This document shows positions 1 through 10,989 of a stretch of DNA of 64,000 nt, one piece after another. The position numbers were made by a program, and so were the translations under genes. Position 1 is the stretch's first letter, and the number at the start of each line of letters is the position of its first letter. Origin of the DNA: Diphasiastrum complanatum (taxonomy: Eukaryota > Streptophyta > Lycopodiopsida > Lycopodiales > Lycopodiaceae); contig CM055101.1 in NCBI GenBank assembly GCA_029204225.1, forward strand, positions 31,648,519 to 31,712,518, read 5' to 3'. The notes under the pieces are model-generated. The model was not told the origin of the DNA. It did no database searches and worked only from the letters and a program-made list of their open reading frames with translations.

Positions 1-96
1 AACTTAATTCTATTCTAAGGTAATGTCCACCGAATATTTCAAGAAACAAAAAAAAAAAAAATCAAAACAACACAAAGTTGAATCAGACCAGTTCTA

Positions 97-1417
97 ATGG
101 CAAATATACTAGAAAAACTTATGGATGAGTTCACACCGAGTGATCATCCAAATGATGAGAACAAGCCCTATTGTCTTAGATCTCATGTAAATCAAGATCT
201 CGGGCCATCCAGATGGAGGCCTAATCAATTTGATATCCCTGACTATCAACCTGTTCAACATGCTCACCATACCGCAAATTCTGATAAACGAACACCCCGA
301 TTGGAATTACCAAAGTTCGACGGTAATGTGGACCCTCATAGATTTTTACAAGTCTTTGAGAATGCATGTGAAGTATATGGAGAATATACGGACAATGTAA
401 AAGTCCAATTATCTTCAATGACCATGGTGGATAAAGCACAAGAGTGATTTCTTAACCTTGATCATAATGATAGACAAGATTAATCCGATTTGAAATAGTC
501 TTTTATTAAACACTTCCGACCTTTCAGACTCACAGAGTGCCCATTTGTATGCCTCAGTAATATAAAAACTAAAATAGATGAATGCGTACATGACTATATT
601 TAGCGCTTCAAGCGTCTCATAAGTCAAGTCTAGGAATAGTCAACTTATAAAATGTTGATTATATGGTTTTTAGTTGGCCTTCCAAGACGTATCCGAAAGA
701 GCTTAAACCTAGCGAAGATTATCATACTCTTAAATTCGCTATGTCCGATGCCATTCGTGAGGAAGATGAAGCGTCCGATGATGAGGACCATTATCATACT
801 CTTAAATCCGCTATGTCTGATGCCATTCGTGAGGAAGATGAAGCGTCCAATGATGAGGACCATAAAGAAAAAAGAGCTCACCAAGTTTTTAATGAAAATT
901 GTCCAAGTGAGCCAAGAGATTCAAACCAAGTCTGGAAATCTCAGTTCGAGTTGATGAATCAACAACATCAACAATAGATGGAGAAACTCAACAAAGAGTT
1001 TCAACAGACCCTTAAAGTTGATTCAAAGCCAGTTTCCAGGGCAATTGCCCTCTTGTAACGTTATGTATAGGTGCGAAAGACACCTGGTGACCACAATGTC
1101 GTGGAGCACATATCGATAATGAGTGTCCATCACACAGACCTTAAGAAATGCAGCACTGTATACTTTGTGGCACGACCACTCATATAACATCAAGTTGTAG
1201 GTACAACCCATGCAACATGCAATATTCTAGGCCACAACAATATCCACCACAAGGACAACCACAAGCACCATATAACCCACATTATATGAGTTTAGTCCAA
1301 GTTCAGGATTTGCCAAGACAACAACCACTTGCACAACAACAAAGATTGGCACTCAAAGGTCCAAGAGGATATGCTCAACCAAACATGCCAAACCAACAAA
1401 ACCGGCCTCACGTATAG
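97..1417 (+). pseudogene. Decayed Ty3/gypsy gag with zinc knuckle
   Basis: Remnant of a retrotransposon capsid gene. The first piece (97-447) has the typical gag stretch RLELPKFDGNVDPHRFLQVF followed by a stop. A second piece (663-977) is acidic and holds a 72-bp in-frame tandem duplication. A third (1148-1417) has a CCHC zinc knuckle (CILCGTTTHITSSC) and then a Q/P-rich tail. The pieces lie in different frames and are separated by stops, so no full gag can be made. The RT pieces downstream on the same strand probably belong to the same element. No LTR was recognised to the left, so the element seems to run off the window or to be truncated. Confidence 0.75.
719..862 (+). repeat. 72-bp tandem duplication inside gag remnant
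   Basis: Two direct copies of 72 bp (24 codons) lie head to tail, differing at only a few bases. Each encodes an acidic stretch around SDAIREEDEAS. The length keeps the reading frame. Confidence 0.85.
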
Positions 1418-2064
1418 GCCAATGTGGTCCAAAACTCCTCTTATGACACCCCAGCCTATGAATCTACTTATGATGAAGGAACTAATAACACATACGTAAA
1501 TGAGGCATCTATCTCTTATCCAAACGAGCAATAATATCCGGAGTCAACGCCACTCTTTGTGAACAAGAAGTTCAAGAAGGAGACCCGGTCAATATTACCA
1601 TAAACTCCACGGATATCAACACTCTCATCCTGCCTTTATACATGATAAATACACTCCCTATTGAGTGGATGCCTGAAAACGCTTTTGTTACTGAGGTATC
1701 CACCAGTGAGGATGACATTCTTACTATGGGATAAAACGAGTTATTTGACAACCATCTTCTCCACTTGCTGGATCCAGAGAGATTAGGAACACGTCGTATA
1801 CCGAAAGAGATTAAACTTCCATCACCAAAGGCTTGTGTGCAACATCCACAACCAATAAACACTCGTGTATACAGACCGAAATTAAAAGTCTATCAATGGG
1901 ACGTACACAATGATGAAGTCTTAAACACCATTGACTAAGACTTAGTTTGCGAGAAAACACCCAAAAATCCATGCATGCCTACTACTAAAAATACAAAAAC
2001 ATCTCGCGTGCTAAAAAAACAAATCAAAGGTTGATGTACAATTGACTGATAAGCAATTTCAAAT
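1418..2064 (+). other. Degenerate internal part of gypsy remnant
   Basis: No open frame of note. By position between the zinc knuckle and the RT this should be the old protease region, but no D-S/T-G active site could be recognised. Confidence 0.35.
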
Positions 2065-2813
2065 GTGCAAAATGCTGAAACAACCAATCAAACCTTTGAT
2101 AAAAAACCCAAAAAATCCCAGTCAAGGGTCCGTCCTGATGTTGTAGTGCATACAATCCCACTACAGGATGGTGCAATACCTATGAGAGCAAAACCTTATT
2201 GCACCAATCCTACCTATCGAGAGATAATATTCAGAAGCTTCTCGATGCTAGTTTCATTTCTGAAATCGAGCACACAAGTTGGGTATCGCCAATTGTGGTG
2301 GTACCAAAGAAAAATGGTAAAATTTGTATCTGCGTGGATTTAAAGAAACTTAATGATCAAATAGAGAAAGATCACTTGTCATTACCTCTAACCACACAAA
2401 TCCTCGAAGATATGGTTGGAGCATAAGCTTTTAGCTTTCTTGACGATTTTAGTGGCCTTTTCTTAGTCCAAATTGCTCCTGAAGATTGTTTCAAAATAGT
2501 GTTTGTTACAGAGTTTGGCACATTCGCGTGTCAAGTTATGCCATTCGGTCTGTGCAATACCCCATCCACATTCCAAAGGGTGATGAAACGAGCTTTCAAG
2601 GATTTGTTACACAAGAATCTAGAGATTTATCTCGATGATCTTGGTGTACATTCTTCTATTGATAAGCATCTCGATGCCTTTGAACAAGTGTTCATTCACT
2701 GTCAAAGGTTCGGAATTTCATTGAATCCCAAAAAGTGCTCAAGAGTGTCCAAGCTCGCAGGCTTGAGAGAGAACGCTAACTATTCTTCCTGCTTCAATGC
2801 ATTAGAAATATAG
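2065..2813 (+). pseudogene. Decayed Ty3/gypsy reverse transcriptase
   Basis: Broken RT domain. The piece at 2199-2426 shows the RT start (SWVSPIVVVPKKNGKICICV) and ends at a stop. The piece at 2499-2813 has the conserved QVMPFGLCNTPSTFQRVM block and the catalytic region as IYLDDLGVHS, so the Asp pair (LDD) is kept although the protein is interrupted. After that the sequence drifts and no RNase H or integrase is seen before 2820. Same strand and spacing as the gag remnant upstream. Confident as a gypsy fragment, not as a functional gene. Confidence 0.85.
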
Positions 2814-2998
2814 AAATATGAGCAACTATTTATATTAAGCAAATGCGGCAACGTCCAGTAGTAGGACAACTAATTAGGTCGTAGATCATAATGGTCGGTG
2901 GGCCATAGTGAGCTGGCATCTATCCAGTTGGACCTTTCCGAAAATTTACTTGTAATAAGATTAGTGAAACAAATAGAAAAATTGTGCAAAGATCAATC

Positions 2999-3790
2999 AA
3001 GCTCTGATATTGCTGAAGCGAAGTAATTGTGCGAAACGCGAAGCGAAAACATTCGTGAATGAAATCAATTCGAATGAAATTCGGATATGATTGTTGGTCA
3101 CTGTCTACTATATCATTCCTACAATCTTCCAAAATGTAGACAGACACTATTGACCTACGTTATAGATTAATACAGCATTCAACAAGATTGAACCAATGTG
3201 CGAAATTGATAAAACAAATAAATAAGATATATGAACAATAGCAGACAACAATTCATTCGAGATCATTCGGAATATTATGTGCATAATAGCTACAATATCA
3301 TCTATTGATCCTCTTGATTTCAATCACTATGTGATCGACCCACACAGCACATTGGCGTGAGAGAAATAATGTTCTCTTACAAATAGTGTCTCGCTTACTA
3401 GTGGACTTCTTGGATTTGTTGATCCTCTTACAAAATTGTCTCGCTCACAGGCAGACTTGTATTCTTGTATTTTGTATTTTTCGTCTATATGTATATATTT
3501 GATGCATCTAGCAAAAATGTGTATATGTCGCGAACTTTTTCGTGTCGCTTCGAGTAACATTCATGATCAGACAGATTAAACAATCTATAACTAATCCTGG
3601 ATTACAAGAGCGGTGGATAGGCATGTCCTAATGCTCTTCTACTGATGTCACCATATCAGATCAAGGATTTGTACTTCGTAGTACTTGGTTGATCTTCCTG
3701 GTCCTTTGAAGCACAAAGGGTTTCGTGTCGCGAACATTTTCGTGTCATTTTGTCAAATTGAGAGTTGAAAGCTAGAGTCGGATCTTTATC
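2999..3790 (-). mobile_element. Copia family-A LTR with degenerate primer site
   Basis: Minus-strand LTR about 780 bp long. It matches two other LTRs in the window, at 30750-31310 (minus) and 48382-49379 (plus). Shared features are the TTCGTGTCGCG-type stretches, the block around CGCTTACTAG, and CATTGGCGTGAGAGAAATA. Its inner end is at about 3011, followed (minus strand) by ATATCAGAGC, a damaged form of the tRNA-iMet primer site. The outer end abuts and truncates the small unknown gene at 3772-4092. Boundaries are approximate. Confidence 0.7.
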
Positions 3791-4092
3791 ATAGTCTCGT
3801 TCAGAATGAAAATAGAACGAGACTTATCCGTCTCCTTTACAAGTATATTCACAAAACCTTCTTCTTGATCCTCATCTGGTTGATCAGCAAGCAATCTTCC
3901 TTGAACTTTGAATTGCGAGTCTCCTCTGCTAGGCTTCTCAGCTAAATGAATAAAAAGCTCTGAAAGCTTCGTGTTGTTGACCCCTTTGGTGAGATAGTAC
4001 ATGAATTTTTTCTTATCTTTTAACGGAATATCTTGAGGTTTTCCCAAAATTTTAAAAGAAATCCTCGACATTTCAAAAATTATCAAAGACAA
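3772..4092 (-). pseudogene. Unknown small gene, divergent partner of DUF7869-like gene (copy 1)
   Basis: Family not recognised. On the minus strand the likely start is the Met of MSRISFKILGKPQDIP, followed by KKKFMYYLTKG, a charged middle and EEGFVNILVKETDK. The same pattern recurs on the plus strand at 13800-14353 (MVQIKVHPL, then HMFYFTKEI, then DGFTNVL and GGRLHED), also divergent from a DUF7869-like gene and from a palindrome array. The two therefore look like diverged copies of one family. Here the 3' part is lost where the copia LTR joins at about 3790. No catalytic motif or membrane segment was recognised. It could be an accessory protein of a DNA element. Confidence 0.5.
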
Positions 4093-4300
4093 TTGAAAAT
4101 CTGTTAAAAAGAAGACTTTTTGGAAAAATTTAAAACACTATCTTAATGAAAATGCTGAAAACTTTTATATAACAAGCCATTTTTGTGAAAAAAAAATTAA
4201 AAAACAAAACTACAAATTCAACATATTTTCTTACTAAAACATCTCAAAAGGATCATTTTTCTGAGACAAAGCGTTGTAAAACAAGAAAATACGAGTAGCG

Positions 4301-5183
4301 ACCTATGCTAAGCATACGTTGTGGTCGAGTCCTTACTAACAACTTATGCTTAGCATAGGACGGAGGCGGGACTCTTCAATTCTAACCTCCTTTCGACCTA
4401 TGTTGAGCATAGCTCCTATGCTGAGCATAGGATGTCTTTGCTATTTGCTTGCTAACCTATGCTAAGCATAGGTTGGAAGAGGACCAGAGATGCAACCTAT
4501 GCTCAGCATAGGTTGAACCGTGGTAAGAATAAAGAAATAACGCCGGAATCCTATGCTGAGCATAGGATATTACTAAGGACCCGAGCACAACCTATGCCCA
4601 ACATAGGTTAAAGGAGAGGACTGGTGTAGACATCTATGCTAAGCATAGGTTACCCATGTTGCAAGAAGATGAATACAAATTAAAATATGAATATTTTCTA
4701 ATGCAAGAATTTTTACTATCCATGCTAAGCATAGAGCAAAGCTAGAAAATGACAATAATCTTACCGTCAAGAAATCTGGAAGCGAGAACGTATGCGAAAT
4801 CTTATAGAAAGTCATGACTTGGTTGTAGCGATTGCTCTGGCAGCATGTGGGCTTCTAAATTCGCAAATGAGGTGAGTTATGCTTGGACTATGGTCCTTAA
4901 TAAAAAGAAATTCGAGACCCCCTGTCTCACGCCAGTCCTCCAGCTTACTTCGGGACCAAGTTGCCGCGACTCAGCTCATCCCACGCCGACCTCGAGTATT
5001 AGCCCGGACTATACAAACCCTTTTAGGCTTGTTGCTCATTTGCATTTAGTTGGTTTTTTGTGTATGTCTATTGAGGTTCGCATAGGTTTTTATTTGTTCT
5101 ATGGCCAACATAGGTTGCAGTTATGTTTGAGGAGCACATTTAGTGTGGTATTAACTATTCGAACGATTCTATGCTTAGCATAA
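4301..5183. repeat. Array of short palindromes, core CCTATGCTNAGCATAGG (array 1)
   Basis: At least ten imperfect palindromes lie between the divergent small gene (left, minus) and the DUF7869-like gene (right, plus). Clear copies start near 4301, 4341, 4395, 4413, 4454, 4494, 4549, 4589, 4631, 4719 and 5166. Spacing is irregular (about 20 to 100 bp), so this is not a simple tandem satellite. Each copy is its own reverse complement around a 1-base centre, as expected for sites bound by a dimeric protein. By position it could be a two-way promoter/operator or a subterminal transposase-binding array; that is inference. Confidence 0.85.
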
Positions 5184-5214
5184 GTACGTAGTTAAATTTT
5201 TTTTTGAGGTTACG

Positions 5215-8200
5215 ATGTCAAGTAGTTCTACCTCTTCTATTCCAGTAGTTGTAACTCAATATGTTGCAACAAGTGCAACATCTTCATCTGACATTCCCAA
5301 TCAAAGCTTTTTTTATACAGCCACTCCTGAATCTGAACATATTCTGGTAAACGATGTGGCATCGTCATCATTTACCCGTTCATCATCTGAAATTTCTCAA
5401 GCAAGTACTTTTAAAGAAATGACGCCTGTAACTCAGCTTGTATCAAATATTTCGACCTCGTCCTCCTCTTCAAATACAGGCTCGACACAACTAGAACATT
5501 GTTCTTTTGAACAAGTTGAATCATTGAGTGATGAGTCAAAAGCTTCAATTCACTCAGTTACTGATTCTAGTAAATCAACAGATCCACGTAAGTCTGTTGA
5601 TCCGCGACGTTCAAGCTTTTCTCATGTTCGTAGAAGACCTTCTCAAAGTGATGTTCGTCGTGTTAAATCTAAAAGGGCTATATTCGTTGAAAATTTAGAG
5701 CCTTCTGAGGGTCCAGAACATCCTAGGGTTGGAGCCAGAATTCTTAGTCATGAAATTCCAACACCTTCTCAACCAATTCAAGCACCTACTAGTGTCACAG
5801 GTTCAATTTATAGATCAGACTCCAAACAAAAAGAAAAATACGAGAGAGACTTGAGATCCTCACCTGATTTAACGAATTGTCAAAAACAGTTGATTACAAA
5901 ATCTGAGAAAACTTCTTTTTACGAAGTAAGGATGAGTATTTGTGTGCAACAGTGAGGCCGGACAAAAATTCATTTTTGTATTTTTTAAATGCTTTGGAGG
6001 TTTGTCGCAAAGCTTACAAAGCAGTTCACGCAATCGGAAACTCACGACTTCAACGAATGCATGCACGACTTCAGAAAGACCCAACATTACGGGGATTCTT
6101 ACAAGGTCGAGCTGTTTCTCCAGATGCTTGAAATGCAACTGCTTGGCTAAAGCATTTCAAAGAAGTGCACGGAGAAAAATTGCCTAATTCCTTATATTTT
6201 CACTTGTCGGATAATTTTACAAAATTAGAAATATTTTTGATGTACAAAGAGTTTGCAGAAACAAAAAATGTTCCCTATTTGAGTTACTCATATTTTCTTA
6301 GAATAAGGAAAAGAGATTTTGGACTGGTAAAGATTCCCAAAAAATCACGAATGACAGTATGCTCCACTTGCAAGTTGTTAAAGTCTGCAAAACAACTTGC
6401 AAAGACCAATGAAGAGAAAGGTAAATATTAATCAAATTTGTCATTCATTTTAATACTTTCTGTTTTGAAAAAATTTATGTTGCAGTTTTTTTGAACACCA
6501 CTATGTTGCAGTCTTTTTGAACACCATTATGGTATGATCTTTATTTTATTAGATAAGTGAATCATTGTATTTTCAGTGGATGCTACAAAAGCTCTTCAAC
6601 TGCACAGAGATCAACAAACAGTTGAAAGACAAAAGTGGGCCAAGCATCAAAATAAATGTTTGGAATGTCCACAAAAATATCTGGGACTTGTTATTGATGG
6701 CACGGATCAGAAGAAAACAATGTTGTCTCATTTTGTCAGAGTGCCCAAAAATTTGAACGAGGCAGATTTTATTCAGGTTCATTTTGTTGGAGCACTTGTG
6801 TTTAATGGCACTTTGGAGTCCAAGGTCTTTTTTAATTATCCCAATGTTCGAAATGATCCAAATTTGACGATCACCATTGTACATAAGTTGCGAATTTGGT
6901 GAACATCTTCCAAAATACTTTATTTGCAGCTTGACAACGCTGCTAGGAAAAATAAAAATCAAACTGTTTTGGCATACTTGTCTATGCTAGTGGAGAAATT
7001 TTTTTTCAAAAAAGTAAAATAGGATTTTTGTTGGTAGGACATACCCACAATCAAATTGATCAAATGTTTAGTTTCTTTTTTAAGAGATTGAGACGCAAGA
7101 AAGCATTTTCATTACCGGTGCTTCAAAGCATTGTTGAGGAATCATATGCGCCAAAGCCAAACGTGTCATTAATCAGACACACATATGATTTTCTTGATTA
7201 TGTTAAGGCGTCCAACGAAACAGAGCGATGCGTAGCTAATAATAATGATATTAGCTTTCAACACCAATTTAAAATCAAATGTAACAAATAAGGCATTATA
7301 TTATTATGGGGCAAACTATTTTTAAATTCAATTTCGTGGCTACCTTTTGAAGGAGTTCGATTTTTGCTTAACATTCCATCGACTCAAATCAAGCTTGCTA
7401 TGTTGCCTCCCTTGAAGTCCTTGCTAGAAGAACAAAAGGCGCAAAGAGAACATCGTGAGATTGATCCTTTGCCTCATTAAATTATTTGGAATCAAGTATT
7501 CAGACAGCTTATCATCTTTTTGATGAGTTTGATCAGCATTGGTGGATGGACTTTTTCGAGGAACAAAAAATCAGTTTGCTCAATCTCGAACATACATCAA
7601 CAACTGATGAATTCCATTGGCCCCATAAATTAGGAACATCAACCACGACTGTCGAACCTTCAGATCTTCCTCGAGATAATGATTTCCTGCAGCTTGTGCA
7701 AGGTGAGGAACGTGAAATTTATGTGTACTCAAGGAAGAATAGACAAAGTATAAAAGCTGCAAAAATGAAATGGCGCGGTGATTTGAATGAAATCCAAATT
7801 GGAAGCCTTGTTGCACTTCTAGCTTCAGAAAACAATGAAGGACATCCATTTTGGATTGCCAAAGTACTTGGTTTTATTCAAAATAGCAATCAAACAAAAG
7901 TACTACATGTCCATTGGTTGCGCGCCACTTCAACAAATGTTTTTTTGGGAAGGTACGAACTCGAAATGTTGCAAGTAGATCCAAAGGGCAAGAGAAAGAG
8001 ATTGCCAAAAAAATCAACCAAGAGTCGACGATTTGAATCTACAGGATGTAGATGTTTTGGCATTTAATTTTGAATTAACAATGACCAATCATCTACAAAA
8101 GTCAACAATATCTATATTGAAAGAACGACTTGGATTACTTGAAAAACCATCATCCTCCACTCGTCATCAACAGAGAAAGGCTGATTTACAAGGTTTTTTG

Positions 8201-8356
8201 TCAACATTAGACGCGGATTCTGAGGAAGACATGCCAGTTGACTCTGATGAAGAAGACGGGTGTTCCACTTCATCAGCTGAAAACGAGAGTGTTGAGAATA
8301 TGTCAAGTTCTGAATTGAGAGGCATCAGTGAAAATTCCTTAGAAAATGTACTTTAA
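5215..8356 (+). pseudogene. DUF7869-like gene, possible DDE-type transposase (copy 1, broken)
   Basis: A long gene with several breaks. The N-terminus is Ser/Thr-rich (MSSSSTSSIP). Then comes GNSRLQRMHARL with an in-frame TGA at 6129, then AWLKHFKEVHGEKLP, IPKKSRMTVCSTC, and a GT-AG intron at 6421-6576. The next exon carries IDGTDQKKTM, then (after a TGA at 6900) LQLDNAARKNKNQ, then (after a frameshift near 7015) FLLVGHTHNQIDQMF. These three blocks are the signature I recall for DUF7869 proteins; the spaced acidic residues resemble an RNase-H-like nuclease, but that is inference. The C-terminus has GHPFWIAKVLGF, like a PWWP/Tudor-type fold, and an acidic tail; frames shift again near 7480 and 8030. 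Confidence 0.65.
6421..6576 (+). other. Spliceosomal intron of DUF7869-like gene
   Basis: Begins GTAAAT and ends TTTTCAG. Removing it joins an E-K codon run to VDATKALQLH in frame, which supports a real intron of 156 bp. Confidence 0.7.
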
Positions 8357-8609
8357 AAAAAAGAATGTGCAAATATAATTTAAGTTATTTTGTATCTCAA
8401 TGGGCTTTCGAGTTTCAAAAATCATTTGTTCTCTTGAATTATTATTTCATTTGTAATTATGATGGTTTTATGAAGTTTGCAACAAAAAACTTGTAGCTCT
8501 TTATTTAAAATATGTATTTTTTGGCTTTTTTTAAAAACAAAATTTAGAGATTTATTAAAAAAATCCATGATTTTGGCCTTAAACTAGGACCATTAAAAAA
8601 CACCAAAAA
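8357..8609. other. AT-rich spacer
   Basis: T- and A-rich sequence after the DUF7869-like gene, possibly its 3' untranslated part or the end of its element. No terminal inverted repeat was recognised. Confidence 0.4.
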
Positions 8610-10280
8610 AGATTACTCTTTTTCAGGTCAAAGTCCCAAAACAAATGTCATCGTGTTAATCCAAAATCCTTCGTTAATTGAAGGTATTAGAGTGTTGTCC
8701 ACATATACAGCTACAATGATGATGTTTCCATCTGTAATTCTTACATAAACATTGCAGTTAGCTACTAGTGGCTTGAATCCTAAAGATTTCAGGGCTTGAT
8801 CCTTTTTCTTATACCATTGTCGCGCTAATTGCTTCAGACCGTAGATACTCCTATGCATTCTGCATGCATAAGTAGGAAGCGAATTCGAAATGTAGCCTGG
8901 AGGTTGATCCATTTATACTTCTTCGTCTAGCTCACCATGCAAGAATGTTGTCTTTTCGTCCACGATGTGAATCCTAAGATCATAAGTAGCTGCATATGCA
9001 AATAGTAGACATAGGGACAAATGTTTCACGACAAGAGAGAAGGTCTCAGCATAGTCGATACCATATCTCTAAGAATCCTTCGCTACAAGTCTGACTTTAT
9101 ACCTTGAAATGTTTCCATTCGGCCCATACTTCAACTTGTATACCCACTTGCATTGTACAATCTTTCGCTTATCTAGCAATGGCTATAACATCCATACATC
9201 ATTCTTCTTCATGGGTTCCATCTCCTCATTCATGGCTTGGACTCATTTGTCTTTCTCTAGACATTCAATTGCTTCTTCGAATGTCCGTGGTTCTCCACTG
9301 AATCCACAAAACTCTTCTGATGTAGAAGCTGTGCTGCCTGGCACAAATCTTGCTGGTGCTCTTCGTTCTCTTGTCGGTCTTCTAGAAGATCCTTCTGGTG
9401 CTGCAATGCTCTTGTCTTTATTTGATTTGCTAGGTCCGGTACCATTTCGGTTTACAGGAGTTGTCGTAGTAGGCTGGCATGTGAATCTTTCTTCGTCTGA
9501 TTCGTCGCTCGAATGAGGTGTGACTCGAACATCTTCGTCTAAGTGTTCGTCCTCTGCTCCCTCTGTCACAGTTGGTAGATCATAATATTGTCTTCCAAGG
9601 ACTTCATAACTGACAAGATCATTGTTGGCCATTGTTCTGCTCTCATCGAATTTGACATCTTTGACTATCTTCACTGTGTTTGTCTCTGGCATATAGACTC
9701 TGTAGTATGATGAATGATTGTCATATCCTACAAGATATCCTTATCTGCTTTCTCATCAAGCTTCTTTCGAAGCTTTTCAGGAACATGTGCATATGTTGCA
9801 CAGCCAAAGATTCGAATATGAGTCAGATTGGGTTTTCTACCCCACCATAATTCATGTGGTATTGTATGAGGAACACCAGATTTTCTTGTCCTATTCTGAA
9901 TGTAAGCAGCTGTAGCTATTGCTTCAGCCCACAGCACTCTTGGAGCATTCGAATATGCCATCATGCACCTAGCAGCTTCCATAAGAGTCATGTTCTTTCT
10001 TTCTGCAACACCATTCTGCTGCGGAGTATAAGATGCAATTTTTCTATGAATGATTTCTCGATCATTGCAAAAATCAGTGAATCAGTGTGAATTTGTCAAA
10101 TGCTTCTGATTTATTGTGAATAAAGTAGACTCTGGAAAACTTACTGTAATCATCTATAAAGGTGATTTAATATTTTGAGCCTCCTATTGAGATCACGTTG
10201 AAAGTTCCACAGATGTTTGAATGTACTAGCTCTAGAATCTTTGTCATTCTGTAGGAGTCATTGACAAAAGGAGTATGTGA
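8610..10280 (-). pseudogene. Copia family-A pol fragment (integrase to RT)
   Basis: Minus-strand Ty1/copia pol, read from right to left. It holds the integrase end (TPQQNGVAERKN near 10000-10040, then AYSNAPRVLWAEA), a linker with RRPTRERRAPARFV, and RT (KWVFKLKYGPNG, MDQPPGYISNSLP, SIYGLKQLARQWYKK). The RT catalytic box reads YVDN instead of YVDD. Stops and frameshifts split it into at least four pieces. It closely matches the plus-strand copia at 47050-48358, so both belong to one family. The upstream part of the element (protease) continues at 12243-12735 after an interruption. Confidence 0.85.
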
Positions 10281-10620
10281 TCCGAGGAAATCATCGGCGA
10301 TGGAAGTACATCGGTCTCTCCAGAAAAAAAAAAAAAAAAAGAGACAATTTGATCAAACTTATCCTTAAATACCATAGTATGGTTTTTAAAATCTATTTCT
10401 AAAGAATCTGATTTATCAAAAAACAATTCATAGCCCAAGATCACATTAGTCCGGTCTAGATTCATGACATGGAAGTCCAACGGCTCAACATGGTCCTGCA
10501 TCCGAAGCTCTAAGTTTGAGATTTTGACATCCATATTTCAGTGTTTGACCCTGAGGCAAGACGGACCACATAACGGTGATCACTGGCCATGGTGGGCACT
10601 CAGTAACCAAGCATAGAGAG
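10281..10620 (-). pseudogene. Gypsy family-D protease fragment
   Basis: Minus-strand piece of a Ty3/gypsy aspartic protease region. The block LDFHVMNLDRTNVILGYELF closely matches LDFHIMNLARIAAILGYEWF at 28792-29007 and, more distantly, the intact chromovirus ([18 protein letters not shown]). Sequence to its right also matches the 28800 copy in a shifted frame. A run of 18 A lies at 10323-10340. It sits inside the copia family-A element. Confidence 0.75.
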
Positions 10621-10989
10621 AATTCAGATCATAGAAGAATTGAGCAATGCTCTAGCATATTGGAATGATTGTAGTGGGGTGCCAACCTACTTAAATAGTT
10701 TCTCTAATGAATGAGAAAAGCTAAGATCCTAAAGCAAATAGCAAAATAGCAAAATAGCAAAAGCTAGTTGTTAATAATACTACCTATATTTGGTAGACAC
10801 TAAAAATGAACTTCTACCTAATCTGTTAGTAGTGCACCAACCTGTATGCATAAGCAATAAAAAATGATTTTACTATAAATAGAATGGCCCCTATAATAGC
10901 ACGCAGGCATGGCCAAACTATCATTAAGGGGTATCAAATAAACATTAATTCCTAACGGCACTTTGCCTCATCTGTCCTTCGTGCAGATG
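10621..10989. other. No recognised feature
   Basis: AT-rich sequence with a short AGCAAAAT-type repeat near 10734-10760. No coding signal was seen. Confidence 0.4.

Noticed and set aside
4301-5183. CRISPR-like array of palindromic repeats
   Set aside because: Irregular spacing, variable repeats and eukaryotic context; better seen as clustered binding sites.
9109-9516. Plus-strand open frame of 135 codons
   Set aside because: It is antisense to the copia family-A linker/RT, which has clear family motifs on the minus strand.
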